Shown here in pieces: positions 60,492 to 64,000 of a stretch of DNA of 64,000 nt; within the stretch, counting starts at the first letter, position 1, and each line of letters starts with the position of its first letter. A program made the translations under genes and the position numbers. This stretch comes from Amycolatopsis lexingtonensis (GTDB taxonomy: Bacteria; Actinomycetota; Actinomycetes; Mycobacteriales; Pseudonocardiaceae), in NCBI RefSeq assembly GCF_014873755.1, contig NZ_JADBEG010000001.1, positions 1,614,501 to 1,678,500 of the forward strand, in the 5' to 3' direction. The notes below the pieces were generated by a model, which was not told the origin of the DNA, made no database searches, and saw only the letters and a program-made list of their open reading frames with translations.

Positions 60492-63400
60492 ATGGCCGAG
60501 GAGTACGGCATCACCGCAGATGTCGAGCCCGCGGAGGTCGCCGCCGTGTCGCGGCGGCACGTCTTGGCCGCCGGGACCGGCCTGCTCGCCGGGTTCGGGC
60601 TCGCGGCGGTCCTGCCCGGGGTGGCGTCGGCCGCGCCTGTGGTGGCCGGGAAGACCGACCTCGCGCTCTTCCGGCCGGTCCAGGTCTCCTCGACCGCCTA
60701 CGCCGCCACCCCGGCCGAGTTCGCCGTCGACGGCCTCGCGCAGGTCGGCGTCCGCGGTTCCGGCTGGCGCGCCGCCCCGGGCGACGGCCAGTGGATCGTC
60801 GTCGACCTGCAGGCCGCCTGCCGCATCGACTCCGTCGTGCTGACCTTCGAGGCCCAGCCGGGTGACCCGGCCTTCGACGCGAGTGCGTCCCGCAGCCGCA
60901 CCAGCGGCGCCGAGATCCAGTCGAGCTACGCGACGGCGTTCGACCTCGACGTCTCCGACGACGGCCGGGCCTGGCGCACGGTCCACCACACCGAGGCCGG
61001 CACCGGGGGCGTCGTGACCATCCCCCTCGCCGTCACCGCGCGCTGGGTCCGCTTCACCGCGAGCCGCCGCTCGACGACCAACCCGCTCGGCCTCAACGGC
61101 TTCCAGGTTTTCGGTACCGGGCCGCAGAACCGGCCGGCGGTCCACGGCTGGACGAGCTTCCCGGTCCGCCCGAACGACGACCCGCCCGCGCTCGCCGTGG
61201 CCCCCGACGGCACCGTGCCGCTCGAATCCGGCTGGGTGCTCACGATGGACGACTGGGCACCGACCGGCGACGGCAAAGCGCTTTCCGGATCCACAGTGGA
61301 CACCCGCGGGTGGTTGCCGGCCAACGTTCCCGGCACCGTGCTCGCGTCGCTCGTCGAGCAGGGCCAGCTGCCGGACCCGGTGTCCGGTATGAACAACCTG
61401 CACGTCCCGGAAGCGCTTTCCCGTCACGCGTGGTGGTACCGCCGCCACTTCGGCCTCCCGCGCGGCCTCGACACCTCGCCCGGCCGGCACGTCTGGCTCG
61501 AGTTCGACGGCGTCAACCACGAAGCGCAGATCTGGCTCAACGGTGCCGAAATCGGCACGCAGAGCCACCCGTTCGGCCGCGGCGCCTTCGACGTCACGGC
61601 GGCGCTGCGCCGCTCCGGCGAGCAAGTCCTCGCGGTAAAGATCTCGCCGATGCCGCGCCCCGGAAGCCCGGGGGACAAGGGCGCCGACGGCAGCTCCTGG
61701 GTCGACGCGGGCAACACGATGTTCGACAACTCGCCGACCTACCTCGCGGTCTCCGGCTGGGACTGGATGCCCGCGGTGCGCGACCGCGCGTCCGGCATCT
61801 GGGACCACGTCCGCCTGCGCTCCACCGGCGCCGCCGTGCTCGGTGACGTCCGCGTCGACACGAAGGTGCCCGACGCGGCCACCGCCGAAGTGACGCTGAC
61901 CGTGCCGGTCCGCAACGCCGCCGCGACCGCCCAGCGGGTCAAGGTCAGCGCCGCGTTCGGCCCGGTCAGCGTGTCGAGCACGGTCACCGTCCCGGCCGGG
62001 GAGAGCACCGACGTCGTGTTCCCGAAGCAGGTCGTGAAGAACCCGAAACTGTGGTGGCCCAACGGCTACGGCGCCCCCGACCGCTACGACCTCACGCTGA
62101 CCGCGGCGATCGGCGCGAGCACCAGTGACCGGCGCACGGTCAAGATCGGCCTGCGCGAGATCGGCTACCAGTACGACCTGCCGATCGTCATCGCCGACGG
62201 CCGCGCCACGCAGACCGTCGACCTCGCGCCGCAGACCGCCCGGTTCGTCCGGATGCAGGGACTGAGACGCGCCACCGGCTGGGGCTTCTCGCTCTGGACG
62301 ATGTCCGTGCTCGACAGCTCGGGCACCGACGTGGCGCAGGGCAAGCCGTCGAGCTCGCTGTCGGTGGCCGACGGCAACCCGCCCGAGCGGGCCTTCGACG
62401 GCGACCCGAACACGCGCTGGACGTCGGCCTACGACGACAACCAGTGGCTGCAGGTCGACCTCGGCGCCGCGACGGCGTTCGACAAGGTCGTGCTGACCTG
62501 GGAAACCGCGTACGCGGCGACCTTCAAGATCCAGGTGTCGCAGGACGGCGACACCTGGACCGACGCGGCTTCGGTGGACAACAGCCCGAAGCCGCTGACC
62601 TTCCTGGTCAACGGCGTCAAGATCTTCGCCCGCGGCGGCAGCTGGGGCTGGGACGAACTGCTGCGCCGGATGCCGGCCGAGCGGACCGACGCCGTCGTCG
62701 CGATGCACCGCGACATGAACTTCACGCTGATCCGCAACTGGGTGGGGTCCTCGTACCGGCAGGAGCTGTTCGACGCCTGCGACAAGTACGGCATCCTGCT
62801 GTGGAACGAGTTCTGGGACGGCTGGTCGACCGACCCGGCCAACCACGACATCTTCCTGGCGCAGGCGAAGGACACCGTGCTGCGCTACCGCCACCACGCG
62901 TGCGCGACGGTCTGGTTCGGCTGCAACGAAGGCACCCCGCCGCCGGTCATCGACAACGCGCTGCGCGACATCGTCCATTCCAGCACCGACCTGCTCTACC
63001 AGGGCAACTCCGCGGGTGGCGTGATCACCGGCGACGGCCCGTACTACTGGCAGGACCCGAAGCGGTACTTCACCGGCGAGGCGACCGGCGGCAAGGCCGG
63101 GTTCTGGAGTGAGATCGGGCTGCCGACGGTGTCGGTCGTCGAGAGCATGCGCAACCTGGTCGGCGAGGACGACCCGGGCTGGCCGATCGGCGCGCCGTGG
63201 TTCCTGCACGACTGGTCCACCAACGGGAACCAGTCCCCGCAGAGCTACCTCGCGGCGATCGACGCGCGGCTGGCGCCGTCGACGAGCCTCGCGGAGTTCT
63301 GCCGCAAGGCGCAGTTCGTCAACTACGAGAGCATGCGCGCGATCTTCGAGGCGTGGAACGGGAAGCTGTGGGCCGACGCCACCGGCGTGCTGCTGTGGAT

Positions 63401-64000
63401 GTCGCACCCGGCGTGGCACAGCACGGTGTGGCAGACCTACGACTACGACCTCGACGTCAACGGCAGCTACTACGGCGCGCGCAAGGGCTGCGAGCACCAC
63501 CACGTGCAGGCCGACCTGACGACGTGGCAGGTCCGGGTCGTCAACCACACGCCGGGCGCGCTTACCGGCGTCACCGCCACCGCGCGCCTCTACGGTCTCG
63601 ACGGCGCGGCACTGGGCCCGGGCCGGCAGCAGAAGCTCGACGTGTCCCCGATTTCGGCCGCGGCGGCGTTCACGGTCCCGTTCGCCGACGGTCAGCCGGA
63701 CCTGCACTTGCTGCGGCTGACCCTGACCGACGCCGGCGGCGCGGTCCTGTCGGAGAACACGTACTGGCGCTACCGGACGGACACGGCGATGCGCGCGCTG
63801 AACCAGCTCCCGGGCGCGCGGCTGACGACGTCGCTGCGCCCGGACGGCGACGCGTACACCGCGACGGTCCGCAACGACGGCCACACGGTGGCGGCGATGA
63901 TCCGGCTGTCGCTGCGGGAGAAGAACGGCACCGACCGCGTCCTGCCGACCCGCTACGGCGACAACTACTTCTGGCTGCTGCCGGGGGAGAGCCGCACGAT
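60492..64000 (+). CDS. Secreted GH2-family glycoside hydrolase with discoidin domains, 3' truncated
   Basis: The frame stays open for 1169 codons to the window end. A twin-arginine signal (VSRRHVLAAGTGLLAGFG) indicates Tat export. Next come a discoidin/F5-8C-like domain (about 57-205), GH2 sugar-binding and Ig-like domains (230-555), a second discoidin-like segment (about 563-698) and the TIM barrel. The barrel carries the acid Glu813 in WFGCNEGTPPP and the nucleophile Glu874 in FWSEIGLPTV. The C-terminal beta domain is cut at YGDNYFWLLPGES. CNEGTPPP resembles the mannosidase/glucosaminidase-like GH2 group, so the substrate is uncertain. The second discoidin segment appears circularly permuted and sits between the Ig-like domain and the barrel. 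A LacI-type dyad lies upstream. Confidence 0.85.
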   Translation, partial: MAEEYGITADVEPAEVAAVSRRHVLAAGTGLLAGFGLAAVLPGVASAAPVVAGKTDLALFRPVQVSSTAYAATPAEFAVDGLAQVGVRGSGWRAAPGDGQWIVVDLQAACRIDSVVLTFEAQPGDPAFDASASRSRTSGAEIQSSYATAFDLDVSDDGRAWRTVHHTEAGTGGVVTIPLAVTARWVRFTASRRSTTNPLGLNGFQVFGTGPQNRPAVHGWTSFPVRPNDDPPALAVAPDGTVPLESGWVLTMDDWAPTGDGKALSGSTVDTRGWLPANVPGTVLASLVEQGQLPDPVSGMNNLHVPEALSRHAWWYRRHFGLPRGLDTSPGRHVWLEFDGVNHEAQIWLNGAEIGTQSHPFGRGAFDVTAALRRSGEQVLAVKISPMPRPGSPGDKGADGSSWVDAGNTMFDNSPTYLAVSGWDWMPAVRDRASGIWDHVRLRSTGAAVLGDVRVDTKVPDAATAEVTLTVPVRNAAATAQRVKVSAAFGPVSVSSTVTVPAGESTDVVFPKQVVKNPKLWWPNGYGAPDRYDLTLTAAIGASTSDRRTVKIGLREIGYQYDLPIVIADGRATQTVDLAPQTARFVRMQGLRRATGWGFSLWTMSVLDSSGTDVAQGKPSSSLSVADGNPPERAFDGDPNTRWTSAYDDNQWLQVDLGAATAFDKVVLTWETAYAATFKIQVSQDGDTWTDAASVDNSPKPLTFLVNGVKIFARGGSWGWDELLRRMPAERTDAVVAMHRDMNFTLIRNWVGSSYRQELFDACDKYGILLWNEFWDGWSTDPANHDIFLAQAKDTVLRYRHHACATVWFGCNEGTPPPVIDNALRDIVHSSTDLLYQGNSAGGVITGDGPYYWQDPKRYFTGEATGGKAGFWSEIGLPTVSVVESMRNLVGEDDPGWPIGAPWFLHDWSTNGNQSPQSYLAAIDARLAPSTSLAEFCRKAQFVNYESMRAIFEAWNGKLWADATGVLLWMSHPAWHSTVWQTYDYDLDVNGSYYGARKGCEHHHVQADLTTWQVRVVNHTPGALTGVTATARLYGLDGAALGPGRQQKLDVSPISAAAAFTVPFADGQPDLHLLRLTLTDAGGAVLSENTYWRYRTDTAMRALNQLPGARLTTSLRPDGDAYTATVRNDGHTVAAMIRLSLREKNGTDRVLPTRYGDNYFWLLPGESRT

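Noticed and set aside
61275..61421. AAGCGCTT sites inside the GH2 coding region as LacI operators
   Set aside because: They are within well-supported coding sequence and could arise from codon usage. Without binding data I count only the intergenic sites.
59865..63884. A very long open minus-strand frame antisense to the GH2 gene
   Set aside because: Only its first 145 codons (59865-60299) encode a recognisable protein. The rest is Arg/Val/Ala-rich shadow coding produced by high GC3 in the plus-strand GH2 gene.

Overview
The window is chromosomal DNA from a high-GC Gram-positive actinomycete. Very high G+C with strong GC3 bias, twin-arginine and classical secretion signals, a SARP/AfsR-type regulator, actinobacterial GlgA/GlgC enzymes and many leaderless start codons all point there. 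The gene styles and the two families of palindromic intergenic elements suggest Pseudonocardiaceae (Amycolatopsis-like). That placement is my inference and was not searched. No rRNA, tRNA, CRISPR array or transposase was seen.

Layout. 1-6.1 kb: the 3' part of an HAF-repeat protein, an aminoglycoside phosphotransferase-like enzyme, argG with a leaderless promoter and an embedded palindrome, then a TetR-controlled medium-chain reductase and an ArsP-like permease. 6.2-13.1 kb: a secretome patch (trypsin-like protease, NlpC/CHAP-like protein, DUF6801-like protein, papain-like protease and a membrane-tethered partner) around a large SARP/NB-ARC/TPR regulator. 13.4-15.8 kb: a double-HTH Lrp/AsnC regulator and an alditol-oxidase-like flavoenzyme.

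16.0-31.0 kb is a coherent pectin-utilisation locus. A LacI repressor is divergent from a Gfo/Idh/MocA oxidoreductase. Next comes a sugar ABC importer (binding lipoprotein and two permeases, no ATPase), a small YesL-like membrane protein, two more Gfo/Idh/MocA enzymes and a DUF6807 protein. Five secreted enzymes complete it: pectate lyases of families PL1 and PL3, a CE8 pectin methylesterase, a GH43 arabinanase and an SGNH esterase. Repeated TTGACA promoters and AAGCGCTT-type dyads tie it together. The likely division of labour is that exoenzymes strip methyl and acetyl groups, cut polygalacturonan and arabinan, and the importer brings in oligosaccharides for intracellular oxidoreductases.

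31.1-33.4 kb: a cupin/TetR pair, a small secreted protein and a tandem universal stress protein. 33.6-43.4 kb is a type IV pilus locus: prepilin peptidase, then a converging, tightly overlapping minus-strand array. In transcription order the array has four small exported proteins, major pilin, PilT, PilB, PilC, two minor prepilins and a large PilX-like protein. No PilM/N/O/Q genes are present. The four small proteins, three of them apparent paralogues, are the best candidate here for something undescribed.

43.9-54.6 kb: a secreted EEP-family phosphodiesterase, a divergent MFS/LysR pair, a TIGR01777 epimerase, a PucR-type regulator, an HSL-family esterase, a quinone oxidoreductase, two very small genes, and the glgA-glgC glycogen pair. 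54.6-64 kb: a polytopic membrane protein, an LPSTG-anchored choice-of-anchor A protein, a STAS antagonist, a MerR/B12-like regulator with degenerate cobalamin motifs, an SRPBCC protein, and a large secreted GH2 hydrolase that runs off the end and carries what looks like a circularly permuted discoidin domain.

Many convergent junctions carry long perfect hairpins. Three of them belong to one dispersed repeat family that probably acts as bidirectional terminators.
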